This document shows positions 7,998-15,960 of a stretch of 64,000 nt of DNA, in pieces (the stretch's first letter is position 1; each line of letters starts with the position of its first letter). The notes beneath the pieces were generated by a model. The model ran no database searches. It saw nothing but the letters and a program-made list of their open reading frames with translations, and had not been told where the DNA came from. The stretch covers positions 1-64,000 of the forward strand of contig CAYTUV010000016.1 of assembly GCA_964441505.1 (NCBI GenBank), in the 5' to 3' direction. This stretch comes from Fen-1258 sp964441505. Its GTDB lineage: Bacteria > Bacteroidota > Ignavibacteria > Ignavibacteriales > Melioribacteraceae. The position numbers were made by a program, and so were the translations under genes.

Positions 7998-9389
7998 TTA
8001 CAGTTTTTTAAATCTTGCCTGGAAGAATCGGAGATACTTAGGTTCATACACCATCTTCAATCCTTTCATACTCTTCCGTTTATCAAAAACTTCTGCAATT
8101 GATTCAACCATAACATCAATATGAGATTGAGTATAAACACGACGCGGGAAAGTTAAACGAACTAATTCAAGTTTCGGATAACGATTCTCCCCTGTTTTCG
8201 CATCACGACCGGAAGAAACAAGGCCACGTTCCATTCCGCGTACACCACTGTCAACATAAATTTCTGCGGCAAGTGTTTGAGCCGGGAATAGATCCTGTTT
8301 CAGGTGTGGTAAAAATCTTTTTGCATCGAGGAATATAGCGTGTCCTCCAAAAGGATAGACAAGCGGAATACCAAATCTTTCCAATTCAGCACCACAATAT
8401 TCAACCTGACGAACTCTCATGCTTATATTATCGAACTGGACCATCTCTTCGAGACCACGTGCCATTGCTTCCATATCACGTCCGGCTAAACCTCCGTAGC
8501 TGTGGAGTCCTTCATAGATAACAACCATGTTACGTGCTTCTTCAAATACTTTTTTATTTCGTGTTGCTAGGAAACCACCGATGTTTACCATCAAATCTTT
8601 TTTTGCACTAACCCACAATCCATCAAAGTAAGAGCACATCTCAAAAAGAATTTGTTCAATTGATTTTTTCTCGTAACCTTTTTCTTTTATCTTAATGAAG
8701 TATGCGTTCTCGGTAGCGCGTGTTGCATCAAACCAAAGTTTAACACCGTACTTCTGTGTAAGTTTAGAGATCTCTTTCAGGTTTGCCATAGAAAACGGTT
8801 GACCGCCTGCCATATTAACAGGACCAGCCATGCTGACGTATGGAATTTTTTCGGCGCCGACTTTTTTAATAAGTGTTTCGAGTTTCTGCGGATCGATATT
8901 CCCTTTGAACGGGAATGTATTCTGTGCATCATGTGCTTCATCAATAATAACATCAACAAATGTTCCGCCTGCAAGTTCCTGATGAACACGGGTAGTTGTG
9001 AAATACATATTGCCTGGAATAAAATCTCCCGGCTTTATCATGATTTTGGAAATCATGTGTTCGGCAGCGCGCCCCTGATGTGTTGGAACAAAGTAAGGCA
9101 TTCCGTAATATTTCGTAACGTTATCCCACAAGTAATAAAAATTTCTGCTGCCCGCGTATGCTTCATCACCCAGCATCATTCCTGCCCATTGATAATCGCT
9201 CATTGCATTGGTACCGCTATCGGTTAACAGATCGATATACACATCTTCGCTCTTGAGCAGAAAAGTATTATAACCTGCTGTCTTTGCCGCTGTCTCTCTA
9301 TAGGCACGGGTCGTCATTTTGATCGGCTCTACCATTTTAATTTTATATGGTTCTGCCCAGCTTTTTTTAATTCCTTTCTTCACAGCCAT
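7998..9389 (-). CDS. Tyrosine phenol-lyase-like beta-eliminating lyase (TPL/tryptophanase family)
   Basis: A PLP enzyme of 463 residues that cleaves an aromatic amino acid to pyruvate, ammonia and either phenol (TPL) or indole (tryptophanase). PLP-binding lysine is Lys264 in SAKKDLMVNIGG. Residues that in Citrobacter freundii TPL mark tyrosine specificity appear at a constant offset of seven: Thr131, Met386, Arg388 (TPL Arg381, contacts the phenol ring oxygen) and Phe455-Phe456, where E. coli tryptophanase has a His in LRHF. The motif MERG and the closing LRFFQARF are TPL-like. I therefore favour TPL over tryptophanase. A TTGGAGAAACA ribosome-binding stretch precedes the ATG. No dedicated transporter lies beside it. 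Confidence 0.85.
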   Translation of the reverse strand: MAVKKGIKKSWAEPYKIKMVEPIKMTTRAYRETAAKTAGYNTFLLKSEDVYIDLLTDSGTNAMSDYQWAGMMLGDEAYAGSRNFYYLWDNVTKYYGMPYFVPTHQGRAAEHMISKIMIKPGDFIPGNMYFTTTRVHQELAGGTFVDVIIDEAHDAQNTFPFKGNIDPQKLETLIKKVGAEKIPYVSMAGPVNMAGGQPFSMANLKEISKLTQKYGVKLWFDATRATENAYFIKIKEKGYEKKSIEQILFEMCSYFDGLWVSAKKDLMVNIGGFLATRNKKVFEEARNMVVIYEGLHSYGGLAGRDMEAMARGLEEMVQFDNISMRVRQVEYCGAELERFGIPLVYPFGGHAIFLDAKRFLPHLKQDLFPAQTLAAEIYVDSGVRGMERGLVSSGRDAKTGENRYPKLELVRLTFPRRVYTQSHIDVMVESIAEVFDKRKSMKGLKMVYEPKYLRFFQARFKKL

Positions 9390-9453
9390 TGTTTCTCCAA
9401 TTTCAATTATTGTTCAATTTTTAGTTGTAATCAAATTTTCAAAGCATGGGCCT

Positions 9454-9828
9454 TCAAACGAATTTTTTCTTAAGCTTTTTTCTCCTCTGTTCTGCGATTA
9501 TTTCCGACGAGATGCCGCCGCGAGTGTTGAACTTTGCAGTGATCTTCATATAACGCGGTTTGCAAATTTTGACCAGGTCATTTAAAATTTTATTCGTAAC
9601 TGCTTCGAAATAGATTCCATCATTGCGGAAGGATTGCAGATAAAATTTATAGCTCTTCAGTTCAACACAAATTTTTTCGGGAATGTATTCCAGAATGATA
9701 GTTGCAAAATCCGGTTGACCGGTTACCGGGCACACAGAAGTAAACTCCGGTGCGGTATGTATAATTGTGTAGTCCCTCTCCGGATTGGGATTGGGAAATG
9801 TTACTAAAAGTTTTTGTTTGGAGTTCAT
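9454..9828 (-). CDS. queF: NADPH-dependent 7-cyano-7-deazaguanine reductase
   Basis: Reduces preQ0 to preQ1, the base inserted into tRNA on the way to queuosine. The 124 residues are the short, unimodular form. Visible landmarks are FTSVCPVTGQPDFA with the catalytic Cys33 that forms the thioimide and Asp40, and the QueF motif around ELKSYK (56-61) with the downstream YFEAVTN. The partner gene queC lies 3.1 kb away on the same strand, separated by a restriction-modification cassette. Confidence 0.94.
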   Translation of the reverse strand: MNSKQKLLVTFPNPNPERDYTIIHTAPEFTSVCPVTGQPDFATIILEYIPEKICVELKSYKFYLQSFRNDGIYFEAVTNKILNDLVKICKPRYMKITAKFNTRGGISSEIIAEQRRKKLKKKFV

Positions 9829-9909
9829 AACTTGTTATTATTTTATTAATTGACAATTTCTAAGAGAAGGATTCTCTTGTTATAAAGTTTGTCTAATTGT
9901 ATACAAAAT

Positions 9910-11004
9910 TTATGATAAATTTATTTCAATAGAAGTATTACCACTTTCTTTTTCAGAGAGAATTTTTCTTTTCTTAGTCAGTTTTAATTTTGCAGCCATT
10001 GCAGTTACTGCCTGGTTGCCTCGTCCTAAAGCCGCGGATATTTTTTCCAGCGGAATATGTGAATAACTTTTTTTCAAGTATTCTTTATCTTCCATACTCC
10101 ATAGACGGGGACGACCGGCACTAATACCAAGCGGACCTGCGCTATTAATAATAGAATTAACACTTCTGTTCAGCCGTTGTGCAATTTCTTTAGTCGGCAT
10201 TTTTTTATAATTCTGTTTAATAAATTCTCTTTCTTCGTCTGCCCAGGTGCGTCCTTTCTCGCGAAGTTTTAATCCTAATCTGTTCGCCTGGTGCGAAACC
10301 GCACTTTGTGTTAAGCCGAGATCTTTTGCTATTTCTTTATAGCTCTTTTTTTCGAAATACTTGATAAGATAGTTATTTTCTTTCTTTGTCCACTGATGGT
10401 CGTGTTGCGGTCTATTTATATCTAAATACTGGGCTTGCAGAAACACTGCATATCGCGTTCTTTGCAACACATTACAGATTTCTTCAATTGAATTTTTTCT
10501 GTCAGGGTATAATTCCCGAAGGATAGTTTTTTCTTTTTCCGACCATTCTTTAGCCCGTTGCCCTCTTAGTTTTAAAAGTTTAGCTCTTCCAAGAACAGAT
10601 GGTATAGTTCTTTTAAGTGTGCGGGCTATCGAAGCTTTTTTTCTGTCGTCATAATGCCTGCGTAAATAATTATCTTCCCATCGTGCCCAAGTACGAACGC
10701 CTTCATAACGAATTTCCAAGCCCGCTGCTTTTGCAATAACAGCATCTGGATTTTTACCCAATTTTTTTGCGACGTATTGTGCCCCTTTCTTTTTGTAATT
10801 TTTTCTTAAGAACAATATTTCATCCTCCCTCCATACAGGCGGAACGCGAAGACCGAGCTTTGCAGCTTTTGCCTGTATAGCGTTATGAGTGCGCTTTACC
10901 AATTCCGCAATATATTTTGCACCCTTAGTAGTGTAATGTTCCTTAAGAATATTTAACTCTTCTTCAGTCCACTTGTTAACAAACATATCATAAACCGGTG
11001 CCAT
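9910..11004 (-). CDS. Protein of seven tandem Myb/SANT-like helix-turn-helix repeats
   Basis: A 364-residue protein made almost entirely of seven repeats of 46-51 residues. Each opens with a conserved Trp followed by acidic residues (Trp12, 58, 106, 154, 205, 254, 302), then a helix with L..Y, then an IA..L.R...A(V/I)...A..LG(L/I) helix-turn-helix. This is the pattern of Myb/SANT-type DNA-binding units, similar to single GcrA-like domains in bacteria. There is no other domain; the tail (347-364) is short and polar. It is very basic, so DNA binding is likely. It lies 58 bases downstream of a restriction endonuclease gene and may be cotranscribed with it. The fold is inferred from motif spacing; its role is unknown, and regulator, nucleoid or defence functions are all possible. 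Confidence 0.75.
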   Translation of the reverse strand: MAPVYDMFVNKWTEEELNILKEHYTTKGAKYIAELVKRTHNAIQAKAAKLGLRVPPVWREDEILFLRKNYKKKGAQYVAKKLGKNPDAVIAKAAGLEIRYEGVRTWARWEDNYLRRHYDDRKKASIARTLKRTIPSVLGRAKLLKLRGQRAKEWSEKEKTILRELYPDRKNSIEEICNVLQRTRYAVFLQAQYLDINRPQHDHQWTKKENNYLIKYFEKKSYKEIAKDLGLTQSAVSHQANRLGLKLREKGRTWADEEREFIKQNYKKMPTKEIAQRLNRSVNSIINSAGPLGISAGRPRLWSMEDKEYLKKSYSHIPLEKISAALGRGNQAVTAMAAKLKLTKKRKILSEKESGNTSIEINLS

Positions 11005-11062
11005 AAATTTTATAGTGTTTGTTTTGAATTTGGGAATGTTACAAGGAGTTTGAGTTTGGTTA

Positions 11063-11812
11063 TCATAAATTCACCTTCACTTTCTCAATACCAGAATTAT
11101 ACTTAACAAGTTTATTCCAATTTATAATGCCATTGATACAAAACTCGTTAGTAAATTGAGATGTGAATATATTAAGCATTTGTGCATAATACTCATCAAA
11201 CTCTTTATTTCTCTCTTTAGCTTTATGACCAAGTGGTTCGATTATTTCTGTATATAATTCTGAATTATTAGAAACGAACTTCCAGAATCTTTGGCCAGCA
11301 ATTTTTTGATATTCGCCTTTATCAATTTTTGCAACTCTTCCATAGCAACAACCATTAATTGCTTCAACTGGATACTTCTTAGCATTAGTCCTAAGTCGTT
11401 GTTTCGCTTTTCTAAAGTTTTCTTTCATTTTTGCAATCTGTGAAGCATTCCCCCAATTAGTTCCAGATTTAACTGCAACTACATAAATAATTCCATCCTT
11501 TTCAAATTCGAGGTCCAATCCTTCAGCTGAAGATTTCTTACCACCATAAACCTTTTTGCATACAAAAATAGCAAGCATTTCTAAAAACGCTCCGAACATT
11601 GTTTCTTCTTGTGAAGAGAGATATGCATTCACTAAGTTCTCAACTAATTTTTCAGAAGTGAGAATATTTTTAGCTTTGAAGAGATAAGGATTTTTCTTCA
11701 AAAGAATTTTAGAGAGTTTTAATTCTTTTAGTCCTTTATCCCTCGCTTCATGAAATGAACCGATGTTTTCTTCAATATATTTTCTTACACTTTCTAGATT
11801 TAGTTTTGCCAT
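11063..11812 (-). CDS. Putative type II restriction endonuclease (PmeII-like)
   Basis: A 249-residue protein resembling PmeII-family type II restriction endonucleases: NPYLFKAKNI near residue 41, then GLDLEFEKDG (Asp100) and YVVAVKSGTNWGN (Lys115), a PD-(D/E)XK-like core in which the usual Glu two residues before the Lys is not seen. Its ATG lies 41 bases inside the 3' end of the methyltransferase gene, so translation is probably coupled. It should cut the DNA sequence protected by that enzyme; the site cannot be read from sequence. Base composition is more AT-rich than the flanking queF and queC. Confidence 0.72.
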   Translation of the reverse strand: MAKLNLESVRKYIEENIGSFHEARDKGLKELKLSKILLKKNPYLFKAKNILTSEKLVENLVNAYLSSQEETMFGAFLEMLAIFVCKKVYGGKKSSAEGLDLEFEKDGIIYVVAVKSGTNWGNASQIAKMKENFRKAKQRLRTNAKKYPVEAINGCCYGRVAKIDKGEYQKIAGQRFWKFVSNNSELYTEIIEPLGHKAKERNKEFDEYYAQMLNIFTSQFTNEFCINGIINWNKLVKYNSGIEKVKVNL

Positions 11813-12650
11813 ATTTTACCTTAGGTTCTGCTGCAAATATATTTTGACTTAATTGATCTTCAGCTAATTTGTAGTACTCCTTCACTATCTCAATTCCCAA
11901 TCCAATTCTACCCATTTTGTTTGCAACGTTTACAGTCGTACCAGAACCCATGAAAGGATCAAGCACAACATCACTTTCTTTTGTAAATAGTTTTATAAAC
12001 CATTCAGGTAATTCATCAGGGAATGCTGCGCTATGTTCTTTGTTATTACACTCAGTCGCAAGGTGCAAAACATTAGTCGGATAAACAAGTTCACGTCCTA
12101 TCCAGTTCGATACATTTTTTCCAAATCCGCTTCCATTTTTTGCATTATCTCTTGTTTTATCTATCTGACTAAGATTTTTTAGTCTTGACTTTGCCCAATC
12201 GCCAACTGGAACCATAACTTCTTCTTGATACATATTGAATTGCTTTGATTTGTTGAACTGTATAAGTCTTTCCCATGAGTCGCGAAAACGATTAGGCCAT
12301 TTACCGGGATATGAATTTTTCTTATGCCAAATAAATTCTTCCGTCCACAACCAACCTTGTTTCCTCATTTCATGAATTAAATCGATTACATATGTATGTC
12401 TTTCCCCATCTACAACTTTTTCCTTTATATTAAGAATGAATGTCCCAGTAGGTTTTAGTACACGAAGTAATTCTTTGGAAAAAGGTAAGAACCACTCTAC
12501 ATATTTATTCGGATGGATTCCGCCATAAGTGTTTTTTCTACTATCTGCATAAGGTGGTGAGGTGAATATTAGACCAACAGAATTAGTATCAAAATCTTTT
12601 AGTACTGTTTTGGCATCACCAAGATATATTTTTGTTTTTTTATACATCAA
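11772..12650 (-). CDS. Site-specific DNA methyltransferase, probably N4-cytosine
   Basis: A 292-residue SAM-dependent DNA methyltransferase that should protect the host from the endonuclease encoded next to it. Catalytic motif IV is TSPPY at residues 30-34 and the SAM-binding motif I DPFMGSGTT is at 231-239, so motif IV precedes motif I (beta-type order). TSPPY is usual in N4-cytosine enzymes, while N6-adenine enzymes more often have DPPY; adenine methylation is not excluded. The ATG overlaps the stop of the upstream 78-residue ORF (ATGA) and the 3' end overlaps the endonuclease gene by 41 bases, giving a tight three-gene operon. Confidence 0.9.
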   Translation of the reverse strand: MMYKKTKIYLGDAKTVLKDFDTNSVGLIFTSPPYADSRKNTYGGIHPNKYVEWFLPFSKELLRVLKPTGTFILNIKEKVVDGERHTYVIDLIHEMRKQGWLWTEEFIWHKKNSYPGKWPNRFRDSWERLIQFNKSKQFNMYQEEVMVPVGDWAKSRLKNLSQIDKTRDNAKNGSGFGKNVSNWIGRELVYPTNVLHLATECNNKEHSAAFPDELPEWFIKLFTKESDVVLDPFMGSGTTVNVANKMGRIGLGIEIVKEYYKLAEDQLSQNIFAAEPKVKYGKTKSRKCKKIY

Positions 12651-12883
12651 AATCGTTCGGTTTCATTTATGTTTTTATTCTGTTCAACCGCACTATCTAT
12701 CGCAACTTTAACAACTTCATCCCAGTCAAAGAATCCCCATTCTATTCCCTTTTTGACTGAATGCATTTCATAAAAATTAAGTTCTCTTCCTATTCTCTCT
12801 TTAGCCAATTCTTGCACATCCCAAGCATTTATTGCATATACTAATTCATCCACATTCATTTTTTCTGTTATATAATCACTCAT
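12647..12883 (-). CDS. Small hypothetical protein leading the restriction-modification operon
   Basis: A 78-residue acidic protein that I do not recognise. It is predicted helical, with Trp22, Trp49 and Trp54 and no clear helix-turn-helix, so it does not look like a classic C-protein controller. Its stop overlaps the start of the methyltransferase gene by four bases, which argues that it is really translated and part of the operon. A role in control or assembly of the restriction-modification system is only a guess from position. Confidence 0.65.
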   Translation of the reverse strand: MSDYITEKMNVDELVYAINAWDVQELAKERIGRELNFYEMHSVKKGIEWGFFDWDEVVKVAIDSAVEQNKNINETERF

Positions 12884-12927
12884 AATTTCTCCATAACATT
12901 AAATTAAAAATCAGTTTCACTCTGCAT

Positions 12928-12942
12928 TCTACGTTCTACACT
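12928..12942. repeat. Copy of intergenic word TCTACGTTCTACACT
   Basis: An exact 15-base match to 2594-2608, placed between the small ORF that opens the restriction-modification operon and the end of queC. The following bases (CTCTTTGTTCTT) continue the same pyrimidine-rich style. It marks the boundary between the accessory cassette and the queuosine gene. Confidence 0.55.
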
Positions 12943-12953
12943 CTTTGTTCTTA

Positions 12954-13643
12954 TTAATCATATTTCGGTCTAACTTTATAAGGGATCGGATCTTCCACAC
13001 CCGCCTGTTTAAACCCGCGCAGACGAAAAGCACAGCTATCGCACACGCCGCATGCCTTATCCTCACATTGATAACAAGACCAAGTTAATTGAAGCGGTGC
13101 ACCAAGTTCAATCCCTTTTTTAACAATCTCGGTTTTCGAAAAGTGAATGATGGGTGTTTCAATCTTTATTTTTGTTTCCGGTTTGGTACCAAGATCTACC
13201 ATTTTTTCGTATGCTTCAAAAAAATCCGGACGGCAATCAGGGTAACCGCTTGCGTCTTCGTAAACGGCACCGATAAAAACGGCATCTGCACCAATAACTT
13301 CTGCGTAACTAACGCAGGCACTTAGAATGTTCGCATTTCGGAAAGGTACGTAAGAACTCGGAATTTCTTTGTTGTCAAGATCCGCTTTTGCAACTTCAAT
13401 CGTCTTATCTGTGAGGGATGACCCGCCGATCTTTGTAAAATGTCCGAAGTCAATTATCATTCTTTTTTCTGCATTGTAGAAATCTGCAACATCGTGAAAA
13501 GCTTTCAACTCACGATTCTCTGTTCGCTGTCCGTAGTTGATATGAATCATGGCAAGCCGGTGAGTTTGATTTGCAATAGCAGCGGTAACACAGCTATCCA
13601 TTCCACCGCTTAAGGCAACTACGGCTAATTTATCTTTGGTCAT
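12954..13643 (-). CDS. queC: 7-cyano-7-deazaguanine synthase
   Basis: Converts 7-carboxy-7-deazaguanine to preQ0 using ATP and ammonia. The 229 residues carry the PP-loop SGGMDS near the N terminus and four zinc-binding cysteines in CYQCEDKACGVCDSC close to the C terminus. preQ0 is the substrate of QueF, encoded at 9454-9828. queC and queF have the same direction and were probably neighbours before the restriction-modification cassette was inserted. QueD and QueE are not in the window. Confidence 0.96.
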   Translation of the reverse strand: MTKDKLAVVALSGGMDSCVTAAIANQTHRLAMIHINYGQRTENRELKAFHDVADFYNAEKRMIIDFGHFTKIGGSSLTDKTIEVAKADLDNKEIPSSYVPFRNANILSACVSYAEVIGADAVFIGAVYEDASGYPDCRPDFFEAYEKMVDLGTKPETKIKIETPIIHFSKTEIVKKGIELGAPLQLTWSCYQCEDKACGVCDSCAFRLRGFKQAGVEDPIPYKVRPKYD

Positions 13644-13715
13644 TATTATTCTGATTAATTGCTATCGGAAAATAGCAAATTGGAATCTGATAATGAAAAG
13701 TTGAATAAATAATGG

Positions 13716-13785
13716 CACACAGATTTAACAGATCGGACGGATTTTAACTGATCAGTTTCAATCTGTTTAATCAGTTCGATCTGCG
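13716..13785. repeat. Imperfect palindrome built on CAGATTTAACAGAT words
   Basis: About 70 bases between queC and the MFS gene form an imperfect palindrome: the left half CACAGATTTAACAGATC pairs with a right half ending CAGTTCGATCTGCG. Words of the type ACAGATTTAACGGATT are repeated. A related fragment lies at 23326-23365. It could also terminate the two genes' transcripts. Confidence 0.55.
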
Positions 13786-13787
13786 TT

Positions 13788-14966
13788 CTATTTTCTTTTT
13801 AATAATGGAGATGTTCTTTCGAAAGAGAAAAGAAAGAATGCAATAATCAAACTCACAACTGATGAAAGTAGAAACGGCACTTGTGCGCCGAAACTATCCC
13901 ACAAAAATCCGGCAAGAACGGACCCTATCATCACAGCAAAACTTGAAAGCATTGTTAGCAGACCAATTGCAGTTCCGCGAAATTCATCCGGTACAAGATC
14001 TGAGACCCACGCTTTCGAAACTCCTTCTGTTGATGCGGCATAAATTCCGTAAAGCGCAAAGAGCAACCAAACCATGTAAAAATTCTGATTCATTGCAAAA
14101 CCGAGATAAACAACTGAGAAAATTATTAAACCAATTATAAATGTATTCTTCTTTCCAAATTTATCTGCAAGAATTCCAACCGGATAAGACGCGAATGCAT
14201 AAATTAAATTATAAAAGACATAGCCCAGAATAGCTATAGTGTCAGAGTCTGCAACCTGTTTTGATTTCAAAATTAGAAATACATCGCTGCTATTTACCAG
14301 TGAAAAAATTGTAAGAAAGATGAGAAGAATTTTATACTCACGAGGGGCTGTTTTCCAAAAACCAGCATATTTTTTTTTCTTCGAGGATTTTGCTATTGCC
14401 TTATTGTCTTTCACTACGAATGTAAAACCAATTGCAAATGCTGATGGAATAAGAGCAAAGAGATAGATCCAGGAATATTTTCCCGGGAAAAAGTAGAGAA
14501 GCGTAATTGCTATGATTGGTCCAGCTACAGCACCAAAAGTATCCATGCTTCTGTGAAATCCGAAAACAGCTCCGGTATTTCCATTTGCATAACTTGCCAG
14601 CAACGCATCGCGAGGGGCTGTACGGATACCTTTTCCTATTCTATCTGCGACCCTTGCAAAAATCACTGCCGGAACTGTAACAATCAAACCGGGCAATGAT
14701 TTCATCAATCCGGATAGACCGTAACCAATAACAATAAAAATGGAACGCTTGCCGGTTTTATCTGAGAGAGCGCCAAAATATCCTTTGAGTAAACCGGCTG
14801 TTACTTCGGCTATCCCTTCAATTACTCCAACAAGCGACATCGAGGCCCCAAGAATGGATGTAAGAAAAATTGGTGTGACGGGATAGAGCATCTCGCTTGC
14901 AATATCAGTGAAGAAGCTGATCAATCCAAGAATAACAACCGGTCGTGTGATGTTTTTAAATTTCAT
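13788..14966 (-). CDS. MFS transporter
   Basis: A 392-residue major facilitator superfamily permease with about 12 membrane segments. It starts FFTDIASEMLYPVTPIFL and has the loop motif GYFGALSDKTGKRS between segments 2 and 3, which resembles the GxLaDrxGrk signature of the family, with a repeat-like GILADKFGKKN in the second half. This subgroup is common in Bacteroidota and Proteobacteria but its substrate is not known. It stands alone between queC and the divergent Sua5 gene, so context gives no substrate. Confidence 0.85.
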   Translation of the reverse strand: MKFKNITRPVVILGLISFFTDIASEMLYPVTPIFLTSILGASMSLVGVIEGIAEVTAGLLKGYFGALSDKTGKRSIFIVIGYGLSGLMKSLPGLIVTVPAVIFARVADRIGKGIRTAPRDALLASYANGNTGAVFGFHRSMDTFGAVAGPIIAITLLYFFPGKYSWIYLFALIPSAFAIGFTFVVKDNKAIAKSSKKKKYAGFWKTAPREYKILLIFLTIFSLVNSSDVFLILKSKQVADSDTIAILGYVFYNLIYAFASYPVGILADKFGKKNTFIIGLIIFSVVYLGFAMNQNFYMVWLLFALYGIYAASTEGVSKAWVSDLVPDEFRGTAIGLLTMLSSFAVMIGSVLAGFLWDSFGAQVPFLLSSVVSLIIAFFLFSFERTSPLLKRK

Positions 14967-15089
14967 ATTTGTGAATTCTGTAAAGTGAATATTCTCACAG
15001 GAATATAATATTTCTAACAGTTTATATTCATTATTTTACACTATGTTTTATTTGCCACATAGGAATTTTATTGGCAACGGTTAAATTAC

Positions 15090-15186
15090 GGGTACTTCTA
15101 AAAACTATCTTTTGTAAATATTTAACGCAGAGAACGCAAAGAAAAAGCAAAGTTCGCAAAGGATATTGAGGTTTTTAGAACTACCC
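15090..15186. repeat. 97-bp element with 16-bp terminal inverted repeats
   Basis: GGGTACTTCTAAAAAC (15090-15105) and the reverse complement of GGGTAGTTCTAAAAAC (15171-15186) match at 15 of 16 positions. Between them are short-word repeats AACGCAGAGAACGCAAAG and AAGCAAAGTTCGCAAAG. The layout is that of a miniature inverted-repeat element without coding capacity. It lies in the divergent promoter region between the MFS and Sua5 genes. Confidence 0.65.
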
Positions 15187-15228
15187 TTACATCATATTTG
15201 ATACGATAGTATTAACTAAGGAGACAGT

Positions 15229-15840
15229 ATGGAATTTTACGAATTACATCCGGTGACGCCCCAAATGCGATTTATAAACAAGGCCGTGGAAGTCTTGAAA
15301 AACGGTGGAGTTATAATTTATCCGACTGATACCGTTTATGGGTTTGGCTGTGATATATTTAATAAAGAAGCGCTTGAACGAATTTATTCGATAAAATTAG
15401 ATGCGGGAACAAAGTTGTTCAGTTTTATCTGCCACGATTTAAAAGACATTGCCCGTTATGCTAAAGTATCCGATTACGCATACAAGAGTATGAAAAAGTT
15501 GCTGCCCGGCCCTTACACTTTTGTCTTACCTGCGGCGCGCGAAGTTCCAAAAAAATTGTGGACAAAAAGAAAAACAGTGGGAATACGAATACCGAATAAT
15601 AACATCGCATTGACACTTGCCAAAGAAATGGGCAATCCGATTATCAGCACGAGTGTCACAAATCGTAAAGGAGAAATTTTATTCGATCCGCTTGAAATAC
15701 AGGCAATCTTTAATTCACATGTTGAGCTGATGCTCTCATCCGGAGCGCTGGAAGGTAAACCATCAAGTATTATTGATCTGAGCAGTGATGAACCGGAAAT
15801 ATTGCGGGAAGGTGCCGGTGATGTTAGTATGTTTCTCTAA
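15229..15840 (+). CDS. Threonylcarbamoyl-AMP synthase (Sua5/YrdC/YwlC family)
   Basis: Makes threonylcarbamoyl-AMP from threonine, bicarbonate and ATP, the first step of the t6A37 modification of ANN-decoding tRNAs. The 203 residues are the YrdC core only, without the extra Sua5 domain. The KNGGVIIYPTDTVYGFGCD stretch and LPGPYTFVLPA, then TVGIRIPNN and ISTSVTN, are the family motifs. An AAGGAGA ribosome-binding site precedes the ATG. The gene has no partner of the t6A pathway beside it. Confidence 0.94.
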   Translation: MEFYELHPVTPQMRFINKAVEVLKNGGVIIYPTDTVYGFGCDIFNKEALERIYSIKLDAGTKLFSFICHDLKDIARYAKVSDYAYKSMKKLLPGPYTFVLPAAREVPKKLWTKRKTVGIRIPNNNIALTLAKEMGNPIISTSVTNRKGEILFDPLEIQAIFNSHVELMLSSGALEGKPSSIIDLSSDEPEILREGAGDVSMFL

Positions 15841-15960
15841 TGATTGACTTTTCAGATAATAAATTTTTGGGAGCGAATAAGATACAGTTCTGCGGGATCC
15901 TACATTCAGGGATTTTCTCTTTAAGAAGAGCGGCTGTTCAGAAAATTTTCATGCTTTCGA

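Noticed and set aside
8799..9227. 142-residue open frame on the plus strand
   Set aside because: Antisense to the conserved core of the tyrosine phenol-lyase-like gene; Cys- and His-rich product with no family resemblance.
9910..11004. Seven-repeat protein considered as a TAL-effector-like array
   Set aside because: Unit length (46-51) and the Trp/helix-turn-helix pattern differ from TAL repeats (33-35 residues with a two-residue code); Myb/SANT-like units fit better.
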